Shown: piece by piece, positions 1 to 9,258 of the stretch
Numbering within the stretch: position 1 is the first letter of the stretch
Layout of the letters: every line of letters starts with the position of its first letter
Origin: Rufibacter tibetensis
GTDB taxonomy: Bacteria > Bacteroidota > Bacteroidia > Cytophagales > Hymenobacteraceae
DNA length: 64,000 bases
Assembly (NCBI RefSeq): GCF_001310085.1
Contig: NZ_CP012643.1
Span: 2,511,001 to 2,575,000 of the forward strand
Direction of reading: 5' to 3'
Position numbers and translations under genes: made by a program
The notes under the pieces: model-generated
Databases searched by the model: none
Told to the model about the DNA's origin: nothing
What the model saw: only the letters and a program-made list of their open reading frames with translations

Positions 1-1594
1 CCTGATGAAAAAAGCGGGGGATTTGGGCTTGTTCGGGGTGGCTATTCCAGAAGAATATGGCGGGCTGAACATGGACTTCAACTCGTCTTTACTTGTAACC
101 GAATCTGTTGGGCCTGGACACTCGTTCCCCGTAGCTTTTGCAGCCCATACGGGAATTGGAACCTTGCCTATTCTGTACTTCGGTACTGAGGAGCAAAAAG
201 CTAAATACATCCCTAAACTAACTACCGGCGAGTGGACCTCATCATACTGTTTAACAGAGCCAGGTTCCGGGTCTGATGCGTTGGCCGCCAAAACCAAAGC
301 TATTCTAGACGTAGAGGGCGATAACTATATCCTGAACGGCCAGAAAATGTGGATCACCAATGCTGGCTTCGCCGATGTATTCATTGTGTTTGCGCAGGTA
401 GACGGTGACAAGTTCACCGGTTTCATTGTAGATAAAGGCGCCGAAGGATTAAGCCTGGGCAATGAAGAGCACAAAATGGGCATTAAAGGATCTTCCACCC
501 GCCAGGTGTTCTTCACTGATTGCAAAGTGCCGAAGGAAAACGTGCTGGGTGAGATTGGTAAAGGCCATTTGATTGCCTTCAACATCCTTAACATCGGTCG
601 GATTAAACTGGCTGCGGCTTGTCTGGGAGCTTGTAAGAGCGTAGCCGATCTATCCGTGAAATATGCCAATGAACGCATCCAGTTCAAAATCCCGATCTCC
701 AAATTCGGAGCGATCCGGCATAAATTGGCCGAGCAAGCCATCCGCATTTTTGCGGTAGAATCAGCACTGTACCGTTGCGGTCACGACATCCACAACAAAG
801 AGCAGGAACTGCTGGCCGCTGGGAAAAGCTACAACGAAGCTGTATTGGAAGCCGCCCGCGAGTTTGCCGTGGAGGCTGCCATCCTAAAAGTGGACAGCTC
901 TGAGGTGCTGGACTACGTGGTGGACGAAGGCGTGCAGATCTACGGCGGGTATGGCTTCTCCGCTGATTACCCCATGGACCGTGCCTACCGCGATGCCCGC
1001 ATCAACCGCATCTTTGAAGGGACCAACGAGATTAACCGCATGCTCATCGTGGACATGGTCTTGAAGAAAGCCATGAAAGGCGAACTGGATTTGATGGGCC
1101 CTGCCGCCGCTGTGCAGCAGGAATTAATGGAAATCCCTGATTTCGGGGATGAAGACACCAGCCTGTTTGCTTACGAGAAGAAAGCTGTTGGCAAATTCAA
1201 GAAAGCCGTGTTGCTGACTGCCGGAACCGCCGTGCAGAAGTTCATGATGACCCTGGACAAAGAGCAGGAAATCTTGATGTACATCGCTGACATGGCCATC
1301 CAAACCTACATTGCGGAGTCTACTTTGCTGCGGGTTGAGAAACTGGTAAGCCGCAACGGCGAAGAAGCCACTTCCCGTCAACTGGATATGATGCGCGTGG
1401 TGATCAATGATGCCGCTGACCGTATCAACAAAGCTGGGAAGGAAGCTAACGCGGCCATGACCGAGCCGGGTGACGAGCAGAAACTACTGCTGATTGGCTT
1501 GAAACGCTTTACCAAACTGGAGCCGTTCAACACCAAAGAAGCGCGTCGTCGGGTTGCTGCGGAGCTGATCAAAGCAAACGAGTACGTGTATTAA
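1..1594 (+). CDS. Acyl-CoA dehydrogenase, 5' end outside the window
   Basis: FAD-dependent alpha,beta-dehydrogenation of an acyl-CoA, the first step of a fatty-acid beta-oxidation cycle, in the cytoplasm. The reading frame is open from the window edge. The first ATG (position 5) falls inside the N-terminal helical domain (just before GLFGVAIPEEYGG), so the true start lies upstream. Visible signatures are the flavin-binding CLTEPGSGSDA stretch, the MWITNAGFAD segment, and IFEGTNEINRML, which carries the family's usual catalytic-base region. About 530 residues are present. A long C-terminal extension after the EGTNEI motif makes it resemble the longer VLCAD-like FadE enzymes of Bacteroidetes rather than short-chain enzymes. 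Chain-length specificity cannot be read from the sequence. A hairpin at 1630-1670 follows it. Confidence 0.93.
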   Translation, partial: LMKKAGDLGLFGVAIPEEYGGLNMDFNSSLLVTESVGPGHSFPVAFAAHTGIGTLPILYFGTEEQKAKYIPKLTTGEWTSSYCLTEPGSGSDALAAKTKAILDVEGDNYILNGQKMWITNAGFADVFIVFAQVDGDKFTGFIVDKGAEGLSLGNEEHKMGIKGSSTRQVFFTDCKVPKENVLGEIGKGHLIAFNILNIGRIKLAAACLGACKSVADLSVKYANERIQFKIPISKFGAIRHKLAEQAIRIFAVESALYRCGHDIHNKEQELLAAGKSYNEAVLEAAREFAVEAAILKVDSSEVLDYVVDEGVQIYGGYGFSADYPMDRAYRDARINRIFEGTNEINRMLIVDMVLKKAMKGELDLMGPAAAVQQELMEIPDFGDEDTSLFAYEKKAVGKFKKAVLLTAGTAVQKFMMTLDKEQEILMYIADMAIQTYIAESTLLRVEKLVSRNGEEATSRQLDMMRVVINDAADRINKAGKEANAAMTEPGDEQKLLLIGLKRFTKLEPFNTKEARRRVAAELIKANEYVY

Positions 1595-1961
1595 TTACGT
1601 TATTAACACCTTTTTGCCAAAACGCCTCCAAAACAGAAAGCTCCGCCAAAGTAGCGGGGCTTTCTGTTTTTCTAGGGTATGCTTACAGTTTTCGCTGGCG
1701 CGAGCTTGCAGCTCGTGTCTGGACGCATGTCTGATGATCTACCTAAATGCGTCTATTTTTCCTTTCCTTAATCAGTAGTCTTGCATGGGTTTTACCTCTG
1801 TAACCCTCTTCTTCCTACAGGTTTCTACCAATTCTGAAAAGGCTAAAGGTTAGGATAGATTTATTAAAATTTTTAATGAAATAATGTTTCTTTTTAAATA
1901 AGCTCTCTATACCTTAGGTGTATCACCTTTCTATTAGTAGGCTCACCTTAAACTAGTTACT
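1595..1961. other. Intergenic region with terminator and REP-like hairpin
   Basis: 367 bp without a gene. It holds the terminator at 1630-1670, a short hairpin CGAGCT-TGC-AGCTCG at 1701-1715 that looks like a REP unit, and an AT-rich stretch before the SusC gene. A near-consensus -7 box, TACCTTAG, lies at 1910-1917. Confidence 0.5.
1630..1670 (+). terminator. Intrinsic terminator after acyl-CoA dehydrogenase
   Basis: Left arm AAAACAGAAAGCTCCGC pairs with 1654-1670 with one wobble, loop of 7, then T-rich. It belongs to the recurrent AAACAG...CTGTTT hairpin class of this window. A degenerate copy of the dispersed palindrome lies at about 1602-1630. Confidence 0.75.
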
Positions 1962-4900
1962 ATGATAAAACATCTATTCATTTTAATCTTGGTCATGGGC
2001 AGTTTACAGGCTTATGGCCAGACCAGGGTCTCAGGCAGAGTTACTTCTGGTAATACATCCGAAGGGCTTGCGGGTGTAACTGTTCTGGAAAAGGGCAATC
2101 CCACCAACGGGGTAGCAACTGATGCAGATGGACGGTACACCATCTCTGTGACCGGCACTAATGCAGTGCTGGTTTTTTCTTTTATAGGGTACCAAACCCG
2201 GGAAGTGCCAGTAGGCAACCAGCAAACCATCAATGTGGGGTTGAGTGAAGATACCCGGTCTTTAGACGAGGTAGTGGTAACCGCCTTCGGGGTGGAGCAG
2301 GAGCGTAGGTCTCTTAGTTATGCCGTGCAGGAGGTAGATAGCCGCTTAATTCAGGAGACAAATCAGCCCAATGCCTTGAATGCCCTGCGTGGAAGAGTGG
2401 CCGGGGTAAGCATCCAGAGTGCGGGCGGTGCGCCTGGGGCCGGTGCCACTATTGTGATCAGAGGGATCAACTCCCTTAATCCTAATGCCAATAACCAGCC
2501 CCTGTTTGTGGTAGACGGAATCCCGATTAGCAACCAGACAGACCTGACAGGCGGCCGGGGTGGTGATACTTTCTCCAATACCAACCGCTTTGCAGACATC
2601 AACCCAGATGATATTGCCTCCATCTCAGTGCTGAAAGGGCCGGCGGCCTCGGCGTTGTATGGTCTCAGGGCCTCTAACGGGGCTGTGATCATCACCACCA
2701 AATCTGGGCAGGCAGGCAAAACCACTTTTAACTTCCGGACTTCGGCCAGTATTGACGATGTCTACCGCACGCCTCCCATGCAGGAGCGATACGGCCGGGG
2801 CTTTAACGGGATCTATAACCCAACTGATTACCGGTCTGACGGTCCGCCCATTCCGGCCGGAGAACCTACCTATAATCAATGGGACCAGGTTTTTAATACC
2901 GGGCACCAGTTCCAGAACAACTTCTCAGTTTCAGGCGGAACAGAGCAAGCCACCTTCTATGGGTCTTTGGGCAGGCTGGATCAGACGGGGGTTGTTCCAA
3001 ATTCTGAATTTGACCGCACCACCATTAAACTCACCGGATCACTCAAGGCCACAGAGCGTTTGCGGATAGACGGTTCTGCCAACTTTATCAACTCCAACGG
3101 TATCAACCCCCGGAGCGGGGTAGGTGGTTCTGGCGTGATTTCGTACGCTTCGCGGTATGCGCCTGATGTGGATATGACTAATTATCTTAACCCTGACGGT
3201 ACACAATTGCGCTACGCCACTCAGTTAGACAATCCTTTCTTCTTTGCTGAGAATGCGTACCAGGAGGAGGACTTAAACCGGGTCATCGGGAACATGGGGC
3301 TTAACTATAAGTTCACTGATTGGCTCTCACTAGATTACCGGGCCGGGGTTGACTATTACAACAACCAGCGCCGTATCATCACGCGGCCCAGTGTGTTGAT
3401 TGCAGCCACCAGCCGGGGGAGCATTTCTGAACAGGCCATCACATACCAGGAAATCAACAGCAACCTACTGCTTACCGGTGAGCGCCAGCTTAGCGAGAAT
3501 TTTGGCTTGACTGTTTCACTTGGTAACCAGATTACCACCATCAACACCACTGATGTGACGGGCTCTGGTACAAACTTTATTCTGCCCGATTTTAACAGTG
3601 TCAATAACTTGGGCCAATATACCGTGCGCTCTTTCCCTACTGAACGCAACATCATTGGGGCTTTTGGAGACGCGAAACTGAACTACAAAGAAACGGTCTT
3701 CCTGAACGTGACAGGCCGGAACGACTGGTCCTCTACTTTGCCAGAGCAGAACAGATCCTTTTTCTATCCATCAGTAAGTCTGGCTTATATCTTCAGTGAA
3801 ACGTTAGGGCTTTCACAAAACAGATTCTTCAATTACGGAAAAATAAGAGCTTCTTACGCCGAGGTGGGGAAAGATGCAGCCCCTTATTTACTGGGCAACT
3901 ACTATAGCACACTGGCCCCTTTCTTAGGAGTTGCGGGTATCAGAAGAAGCGAGACCATTGGTTCAGAGAATTTGCGGCCTGAACGCACGAAAGGGATAGA
4001 GTTTGGTTTAGAGCTGGCTTTCTTAGGTAACCGGCTTAAAGTAGATGCTAACTACGCCATCCAGAACTCAGTGGATCAGATTGTGCCCATTCCCACCAGT
4101 AGGGCTACTGGTTTCTCCACGTATGTAGCCAATGCCGGAGAAATCCAGAACCGGGTTTTTGAATTGGTAGTAGATGCCGAAGTGCTCAAAGCCAGTAATT
4201 TCAGATGGAACAGTATCTTCAATTTTACCCGCCTGCGGGGCGAAGTGCTCAGCATGCCTGAAGGAGTGGATGTGATTACTTTTCAGCCAGAAACGCCTTG
4301 GGTGAAACAGCGCATCCAGACTGGTGGCAGGCCTGGTGACTGGTATGGTTGGGCCCTCAGCCGGGTGAATGACCCTGGTAGCCCGGCTCATGGTCGGTTA
4401 GTGATTTTGAACGGATACCCAGATGTGAACAACAATTGGCGGGGAACCCCGCTTGCCCAGGATACCCACATTGGTAATGCCTTCCCTGATTTTGAGGGGG
4501 GCTGGAACAACAGCTTCAGCTTCAAAAACTTTAATTTAAGTTTTCTGATCAACTTCCGGAAAGGAGGCGAGGCATTTGACATCAACCGCCGGATGCGCTA
4601 CGGCTCTGCCGGTGGCGAGGCTCCTACCGGAGCGGAAACAGATCTGCGTAACCGTTTGGTTATTTTTGACGGGGTGGTGAACAGAGGTACGGTAGAGGCA
4701 CCCGTTTGGGAAGAGAATACTACCCCCGTGGTTGTTGACGTGCCCAATTTCTATAGCCAGGCGTTCCGGTACCGGTTGGCCAAAGAGTTCAACGGCTTCC
4801 AAGATGCCAGTGTGCTGCGCTTGCAGAACGTGAGTTTAAGCTATTCACTTCCTAAAACCTTGTTAGCTAAAACTCCCTTCACCAATGTGACGGCCTCAGT

Positions 4901-5051
4901 GACGGGTAACAACCTCTGGATGATGTCGCCTTTCATTGGCTTTGACCCAGAGCAGAGTGCTTACGGACCTGGTAGCAACGTGTTTGGCTACGTGGGCACC
5001 AACATTCCGGCTACCAGAAGCATTTATTTTGGTTTAAACGTTATTCTTTGA
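1962..5051 (+). CDS. SusC/RagA-family TonB-linked outer-membrane transporter
   Basis: Outer-membrane active importer that works with the SusD-like lipoprotein encoded 4 bp downstream. Order of parts: signal peptide (about 1-20, ending near QAYGQ); a carboxypeptidase-regulatory-like beta-sandwich (about 22-100, with GVATDADGRYTISV); a TonB-box-like DEVVVTAFG (about 102-110); a plug domain with the family motifs ALRGRVAGV and VLKGPAASALYG; then a 22-strand-type barrel ending in an aromatic strand, YFGLNVIL. Length 1029 fits the family. No glycoside hydrolase, sulfatase, peptidase or regulator lies beside it, so the substrate (glycan, peptide or other) cannot be assigned. A weak -7 box (TACCTTAG) lies 45 bp upstream. 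First gene of a three-gene operon. Confidence 0.95.
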   Translation: MIKHLFILILVMGSLQAYGQTRVSGRVTSGNTSEGLAGVTVLEKGNPTNGVATDADGRYTISVTGTNAVLVFSFIGYQTREVPVGNQQTINVGLSEDTRSLDEVVVTAFGVEQERRSLSYAVQEVDSRLIQETNQPNALNALRGRVAGVSIQSAGGAPGAGATIVIRGINSLNPNANNQPLFVVDGIPISNQTDLTGGRGGDTFSNTNRFADINPDDIASISVLKGPAASALYGLRASNGAVIITTKSGQAGKTTFNFRTSASIDDVYRTPPMQERYGRGFNGIYNPTDYRSDGPPIPAGEPTYNQWDQVFNTGHQFQNNFSVSGGTEQATFYGSLGRLDQTGVVPNSEFDRTTIKLTGSLKATERLRIDGSANFINSNGINPRSGVGGSGVISYASRYAPDVDMTNYLNPDGTQLRYATQLDNPFFFAENAYQEEDLNRVIGNMGLNYKFTDWLSLDYRAGVDYYNNQRRIITRPSVLIAATSRGSISEQAITYQEINSNLLLTGERQLSENFGLTVSLGNQITTINTTDVTGSGTNFILPDFNSVNNLGQYTVRSFPTERNIIGAFGDAKLNYKETVFLNVTGRNDWSSTLPEQNRSFFYPSVSLAYIFSETLGLSQNRFFNYGKIRASYAEVGKDAAPYLLGNYYSTLAPFLGVAGIRRSETIGSENLRPERTKGIEFGLELAFLGNRLKVDANYAIQNSVDQIVPIPTSRATGFSTYVANAGEIQNRVFELVVDAEVLKASNFRWNSIFNFTRLRGEVLSMPEGVDVITFQPETPWVKQRIQTGGRPGDWYGWALSRVNDPGSPAHGRLVILNGYPDVNNNWRGTPLAQDTHIGNAFPDFEGGWNNSFSFKNFNLSFLINFRKGGEAFDINRRMRYGSAGGEAPTGAETDLRNRLVIFDGVVNRGTVEAPVWEENTTPVVVDVPNFYSQAFRYRLAKEFNGFQDASVLRLQNVSLSYSLPKTLLAKTPFTNVTASVTGNNLWMMSPFIGFDPEQSAYGPGSNVFGYVGTNIPATRSIYFGLNVIL

Positions 5052-5055
5052 TCTT

Positions 5056-6480
5056 ATGAAGAAGACACTTTATACGATAAGCCTTGCCCTGAGTATGGTA
5101 CTGATGGGTTCTTGCGGCGATCTGCTGGACGTGAATTCTGACCCGGGTAGAGTAGGGGCAGACCAAGCTACAGTAGCCACGTTGCTTCCCTCAGCCCAGC
5201 GGTTTACGGCCAATACTCAATTTGGGGCTTCCCAGTACGGGGTGCAATATCCGCAGTACCTCGCTGGGCAGGCAATTGGGCAGTTTACGCCCTACGGGTT
5301 TGATCAATTATGGCTGCCTTTCTATACCGATGCTTTTCCTACGCTACAGGACATTATCACCAGAGCTGAAGCCGTAGGAGCATTCAATTATTCAGGCATT
5401 GCCAAAACGCTTTTGGCTTTAAACCTAATGACGGTGGCAGATATCTTTGGAGATGCCCCTTATTCACAAGCACTTCAGGGTACCTCCAACCTTTATCCTT
5501 GCTATGACAAGATGGAGGATCTGTATCGGGTGCATATTATCAAATTGCTTGACGAAGCTTTGGCAGATTTAGCCAAGCCTTTGCCTACCTCACCCGTTTT
5601 CCAGACGGTGCAAAATGACCTCATCTACAAAGGTAACTTAGCTCAGTGGACAAAAGCTGCACGTGCTGTAAGGGCCAGGTACTTCCTGCATTTAAGCGAG
5701 AAAGATCCGGCAGCTCTGGCTACCGCAGCTCAGGAAGCAGCGGCAGCTTTTGCCTCAAACGCCGATGACCTACAGTTGGTTTATGAGGAGCAGAATCCTA
5801 ATCCTTGGTTTGGGTTCTTGGGTAATGCCAATAACAAACCTATGCAGCCCAGTTCATATGTAGTGGATTTGCTGAGTGGCAGGGGCGGCAGATTTCAGGG
5901 TGTGACTGACCCACGTTTACCTATCTACATGACTCGTACGGGTACTAACACCAATTACGTTGGGCTCACTCCAGGAAGATTAATAGGAGAAGCTGGCGTG
6001 AATGTGAACATGACACAAACCTCCTGGCATACCCGTGCCGTGGCTCCCATCTTGTTTATTACCTACGCTGAAACGCAGTTCATCAGAGCAGAAGCATTGT
6101 TCAACACAAACCGGGCAGAGTCTTATGCGGCTTACCGCAGGGGAATTGAGGCCAGTATGAGGAAGGTAGGGGTAGCTGAAACAGAGATCACCGCTTACAT
6201 GGCTAATCCGGCGGTTGCACTAAGTCCTGCTACTTTAACCCTGCAGGATATCATGCTGCAAAAGTACCTGGGCCTGTACATGCAGATAGAAACCTGGACC
6301 GATATGCGCAGATACCAATACGCACAATCTGTGTATCCGAGGCTTGAGAAACCGGTCGTCAATCAGTTGCCGGGAAACCCTTGGGTACAGCGGTCTAACT
6401 TAGCAGATGAGGAGCCAGGGGTTAATACCTGCTTGCCTACCGGTGTTACTCAGACTAGTGTTTTATGGTTATTTCAATAA
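5056..6480 (+). CDS. SusD/RagB-family nutrient-binding outer-membrane lipoprotein
   Basis: Surface lipoprotein that captures substrate and acts as the lid of the SusC-type channel encoded just upstream. A lipoprotein signal ends at LMGSC, with the acylated cysteine at residue 20. The rest (474 residues) shows the helix-rich TPR-like SusD pattern: YPQYLAGQAIGQFTPYG, LMTVADIFGDAPYSQAL, WTKAARAVRARYFLHL, FIRAEALFNTNRAESY and the C-terminal WTDMRRYQY. Spacing to SusC is 4 bp, so translation is probably coupled. The substrate is unknown. Confidence 0.93.
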   Translation: MKKTLYTISLALSMVLMGSCGDLLDVNSDPGRVGADQATVATLLPSAQRFTANTQFGASQYGVQYPQYLAGQAIGQFTPYGFDQLWLPFYTDAFPTLQDIITRAEAVGAFNYSGIAKTLLALNLMTVADIFGDAPYSQALQGTSNLYPCYDKMEDLYRVHIIKLLDEALADLAKPLPTSPVFQTVQNDLIYKGNLAQWTKAARAVRARYFLHLSEKDPAALATAAQEAAAAFASNADDLQLVYEEQNPNPWFGFLGNANNKPMQPSSYVVDLLSGRGGRFQGVTDPRLPIYMTRTGTNTNYVGLTPGRLIGEAGVNVNMTQTSWHTRAVAPILFITYAETQFIRAEALFNTNRAESYAAYRRGIEASMRKVGVAETEITAYMANPAVALSPATLTLQDIMLQKYLGLYMQIETWTDMRRYQYAQSVYPRLEKPVVNQLPGNPWVQRSNLADEEPGVNTCLPTGVTQTSVLWLFQ

Positions 6481-6493
6481 AAACAGCCCTAAA

Positions 6494-6949
6494 ATGAAAC
6501 GTATATCTAACCTTATTGCCTTGTTTTTACTGGCCTTCACTTTTGTGTTCAGTTCCTGTGACAAGGACCCTACCGATGACCTGGAAGATATCATAAAGGA
6601 GGATCTGGGGTATGTACCAAAGATAGCTACCTTTCGGCTTGTCACCCCCACCTCAACCGCTGTGCAACCTGGAGCCAACTTAACTATGGACCTGCGCTAT
6701 TGGTCTGAGGGGCAGATCAAGGATGTACAGTTTTACATGATCAGGGGAACCCAGGAAACGAAGATAGGGGAAACTCCTTACGCCCCGGCCTACAGCAAAG
6801 TCACCCGCACAGACTCTCTCCTGTTTACTTATCAGGTACCCACTAATATTGCCCGCGGAAGTACCTTTACCATTCAGGCCCGGGTAGCCAACCAAGGGTT
6901 AGAGCAGTATCCTGCCAAGGCAACTTTAAGCTTCTCTGTACCACAGTAG
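6494..6949 (+). CDS. Small lipoprotein of the SusC/SusD operon, function unknown
   Basis: The start is set at ATG 6494, because the protein then begins with a textbook lipoprotein signal: MKRISN, a hydrophobic run, then FSSC with the lipid-bearing cysteine at residue 22. The frame is open upstream from 6407, but that overlaps susD and lacks a signal. The mature part (about 130 residues) opens with an acidic linker (DKDPTDDLEDIIKED) and continues as a beta-rich, probably immunoglobulin-like domain (KIATFRLVTP, MDLRYWSEGQIKDVQFYMI, FTIQARVAN). It follows susD by 13 bp. Position suggests a surface accessory lipoprotein of the uptake complex. I do not recognise a named family. Confidence 0.8.
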   Translation: MKRISNLIALFLLAFTFVFSSCDKDPTDDLEDIIKEDLGYVPKIATFRLVTPTSTAVQPGANLTMDLRYWSEGQIKDVQFYMIRGTQETKIGETPYAPAYSKVTRTDSLLFTYQVPTNIARGSTFTIQARVANQGLEQYPAKATLSFSVPQ

Positions 6950-6957
6950 CGGTCTTT

Positions 6958-7021
6958 CATAAAGGAAAATGCGCCAATAAATAAGCTTCTACACTTACTT
7001 ATTGGCGCATTTTCCTTTATG
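6958..7021. terminator. Bidirectional terminator between convergent genes
   Basis: A 28-bp arm at 6958-6985 (CATAAAGGAAAATGCGCC...) is matched by 6993-7021 with one mismatch and a short loop. A-rich and T-rich flanks allow termination from both sides, after the SusC/D operon and after the leftward gene ending at 7106. Confidence 0.85.
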
Positions 7022-7068
7022 AACTGATTCCCGCAGCTACTATTATATGGCTAGTTTAAGCTTAGCTG

Positions 7069-7097
7069 TTTTTAGGCTATTTTCTTAAAAACGATTA
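7069..7097. repeat. Dispersed intergenic palindrome, copy 1
   Basis: TTTTTAGGCTATTTTC followed by TTAAAAACGATTA: an imperfect copy of the dispersed TTTAGGGCTGTTTTC / GAAAACAGGCCTAAA element, just past the stop of the leftward gene at 7106. Confidence 0.5.
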
Positions 7098-7105
7098 TGA
7101 AAGAG

Positions 7106-8557
7106 TTAATTCTTAAATGTAATCCTGCTTAAGCGTAGCCCCGCCGATGCTCTGGATGGTCTGTTCACAGCCGTGATCGTACGTTCGTCTAACCAGGTAG
7201 TAAAGTCTTTTACAAACGCTACCTGCTTGTCATTGGCCACGTTTAATCCTACTGCTTTGGGTGGTTCTGAAGCACCGGTTAGCAAGTGTATTGAACGCGT
7301 GTACAGATCGGTTTTGCCTTTGATGGTTTCCAGGGTGAGTAGCTGCAGCCGGTTTCCCACTAGATGGGCATTATAGGAGATACCGGCAAAGCCTTCAGAG
7401 GCAGGAGCGGTTTGGTTCTTCACAACGGCCGAATTCCAGGTGGGCTGCAGAAATTCATTATAGGCGAACAGAAGGAGTTCCTTTGCATGGTAGTCACTGT
7501 TTTCGCCTCCATCAGTGTATTTCTTCTCCGCAATTACCAGGGTTTGCCCTTCTGTGCTTATGAGAATGTCTGAAAGGTAAATGTCCTGTAAACGGGCAGT
7601 GCCGGTTGCTTTGCCTAATTGTGCCGTGAACTCTGGCGTGAACTGGAATTCCTCCGCAAAGCGCATGTTGCCGGCGGCATAATCAAACCGAACCATTTTA
7701 AGGCTGCGGTAGTCTCCGGTTTTCTCCTCAGCAACTAACACGGCAGCGTAAAGGCTACTGTCCTGGTGAAGTTGAAAGTGGGTGTCCATCACGTACATAT
7801 TCTCCCCGTTGAAGACTCCGCCCAACATTACTTCCATTACTTTGATTTCGTTGTTTCGGTTGTTGTAGCGCCGCACGCTCAGGCGCATGGAGTTGTTGGT
7901 GAGAATACTTACAAATTGATTTCCATGGTTATCTACCTGCACCTGGGCGCTTACCTGAATGCCCGCCCCATTCAGATCATAGGTGCGGTCTTTGATTTTA
8001 GTGAGAGAGGCATCATATACTGTAGCCTGAATTGATTTTAGCTCTTCGTTTTTAGTGACAGAGTGGTAAGCCACAATTTTAGAACCATCGGCTGAGGTGG
8101 TCACTGCTAGACGCCGGCTGCGGCTGGGTGCTTCAAGTAATTTTGTTTGCTTGATCTCCTTGCCTGAGTTTACATCAAACAGCCTTCCGTAAAGGGCTTG
8201 GCTTCCCTGGTCAGTTAATACACGGTGAGTGATCAATAAGACTGTTTGTTTGTTCTGCGAGAAAGCTTCTACGGTTTCGTAGCCCAGCAAAGAAACATTA
8301 GTTGACCAAGCAGCTTTTAAATCTGTTCCATAACGCTCTACGGCATAATTATTGTCGGACTTACGGCTGAGGATTACAAATTCAGTGGGGCTTACCGTGA
8401 ATGCTTTCTTAGGAATGCGTTGGTTGTACTGGTCGCCTGCCGCCTCTGGGGCATACGTAAAGGCCGCTGACTTTATTTTCTGCGCCTGAACTAGCGGTAG
8501 ATGAAGGAATATGCTGATTAGGAAAAATAGGGTGGATGCCCATAAACTCTTATGCAT
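7106..8557 (-). CDS. Secreted protein of unknown function
   Basis: 483 residues with a clear Sec signal peptide (hydrophobic FFLISIFLHLPL, cleavage near VQAQ). The mature protein contains repeated short strand-turn-strand stretches (for example KIVAYHSVTKNEEL, FVSILTNNSMRLSVRRY, LYAAVLVAEEKTGDYRSLKM, LLLFAYNEFLQPTWN), a pattern compatible with a beta-propeller. That fold is my inference. I see no catalytic motif, lipobox or C-terminal sorting domain. It stands alone, with a minus-strand -7 box (TATATTTG) at 8580-8587 and the shared terminator at 6958-7021. Confidence 0.85.
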   Translation of the reverse strand: MHKSLWASTLFFLISIFLHLPLVQAQKIKSAAFTYAPEAAGDQYNQRIPKKAFTVSPTEFVILSRKSDNNYAVERYGTDLKAAWSTNVSLLGYETVEAFSQNKQTVLLITHRVLTDQGSQALYGRLFDVNSGKEIKQTKLLEAPSRSRRLAVTTSADGSKIVAYHSVTKNEELKSIQATVYDASLTKIKDRTYDLNGAGIQVSAQVQVDNHGNQFVSILTNNSMRLSVRRYNNRNNEIKVMEVMLGGVFNGENMYVMDTHFQLHQDSSLYAAVLVAEEKTGDYRSLKMVRFDYAAGNMRFAEEFQFTPEFTAQLGKATGTARLQDIYLSDILISTEGQTLVIAEKKYTDGGENSDYHAKELLLFAYNEFLQPTWNSAVVKNQTAPASEGFAGISYNAHLVGNRLQLLTLETIKGKTDLYTRSIHLLTGASEPPKAVGLNVANDKQVAFVKDFTTWLDERTITAVNRPSRASAGLRLSRITFKN

Positions 8558-8579
8558 AATGTAATATTTAAATTGAGGG

Positions 8580-8587
8580 CAAATATA
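8580..8587 (-). promoter_or_regulatory. -7 promoter box of the secreted protein gene
   Basis: On the minus strand TATATTTG matches TAnnTTTG, 22 bp before the ATG at 8557. No good TTG was seen at the -33 spacing. Confidence 0.5.
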
Positions 8588-8692
8588 CCCCTTAACGCGA
8601 TGTAAGGCACTAACTGTATGTTTGTAGTAAATAGAATGAATAAGAAAAGTGTTAAAAGTCTATTAGAATAATTTAATTGTTGATTTATTGTC

Positions 8693-8700
8693 TAACTTTG
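8693..8700 (+). promoter_or_regulatory. -7 promoter box driving the long leader
   Basis: TAACTTTG, a full TAnnTTTG match followed by CAC. TTG triplets at 8677 and 8680 are closer than the usual 17-23 bp spacing. Predicted transcript start is near 8707, about 290 nt ahead of the next ORF. Confidence 0.55.
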
Positions 8701-8995
8701 CACCCGCTGTAAAAAGCAAACACAAACAGACAAAAAACATAGTATACAATATTAAAATATAGGTATACGCGCTGCTTTCACTATGTGGAAAACTTTATAA
8801 AGATGAAGTTCAAACCTGAGGTTAGTTAGTCCGTACACACCTTGGCTTGTCAAAATAGTGATAAGTCAAGATGAGTTTGACACTGGGAATCCGGTTAATG
8901 ATTACTTAATAGAAGTTTAAATTTCTAGTAATTATTGTTGCTCGTTTATTGACGTATTTTGCTTAAGAAAGTATAGTAAACATTTTTATCAGATT

Positions 8996-9226
8996 ATGAA
9001 GTTTATTTTTAAGATGTTGGTTTTGGTGGGGATGATTCTAGTTGGAAAGTTTTTGAAGCAAGCTGCTTCTGCTGAAGCTGGAACTAACGGAAAAGTACCG
9101 ACGGAAGATAGTTATTCATTGAATGTTCAAGAGGATTTACCGTCTACGCAACAAACCAAGAATTATGTAGTACCAACCACTAAAAAACAGAATACTGAAG
9201 ATACCTTTACTTACTCTTTCAACTAA
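8996..9226 (+). CDS. Small exported or membrane-anchored protein, unknown
   Basis: 76 residues. The N-terminus is MKFIFKMLVLVGMILVGKF, a positively charged start plus a hydrophobic stretch that could be a signal anchor or signal peptide (possible cleavage near ASA). The rest is polar, Thr/Gln/Asn-rich and without cysteines. I do not recognise it. It is supported as a gene by the promoter about 300 bp upstream, the signal-like N-terminus and the lack of any overlapping gene. Alternatively the main product could be the leader RNA, with this ORF incidental. Confidence 0.5.
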   Translation: MKFIFKMLVLVGMILVGKFLKQAASAEAGTNGKVPTEDSYSLNVQEDLPSTQQTKNYVVPTTKKQNTEDTFTYSFN

Positions 9227-9258
9227 TTGCCTTCAAAATAAAAGATCTAGACTCAGGT

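Larger units (their letters stand above)
8558..8995. other. Divergent intergenic region with a long structured leader
   Basis: 438 bp between the leftward secreted-protein gene and a small rightward ORF. It carries a -7 box in each direction (8580-8587 minus, 8693-8700 plus) and about 290 bp of transcribed leader containing a hairpin with a 12-bp stem at 8841-8852/8859-8870. Confidence 0.5.
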
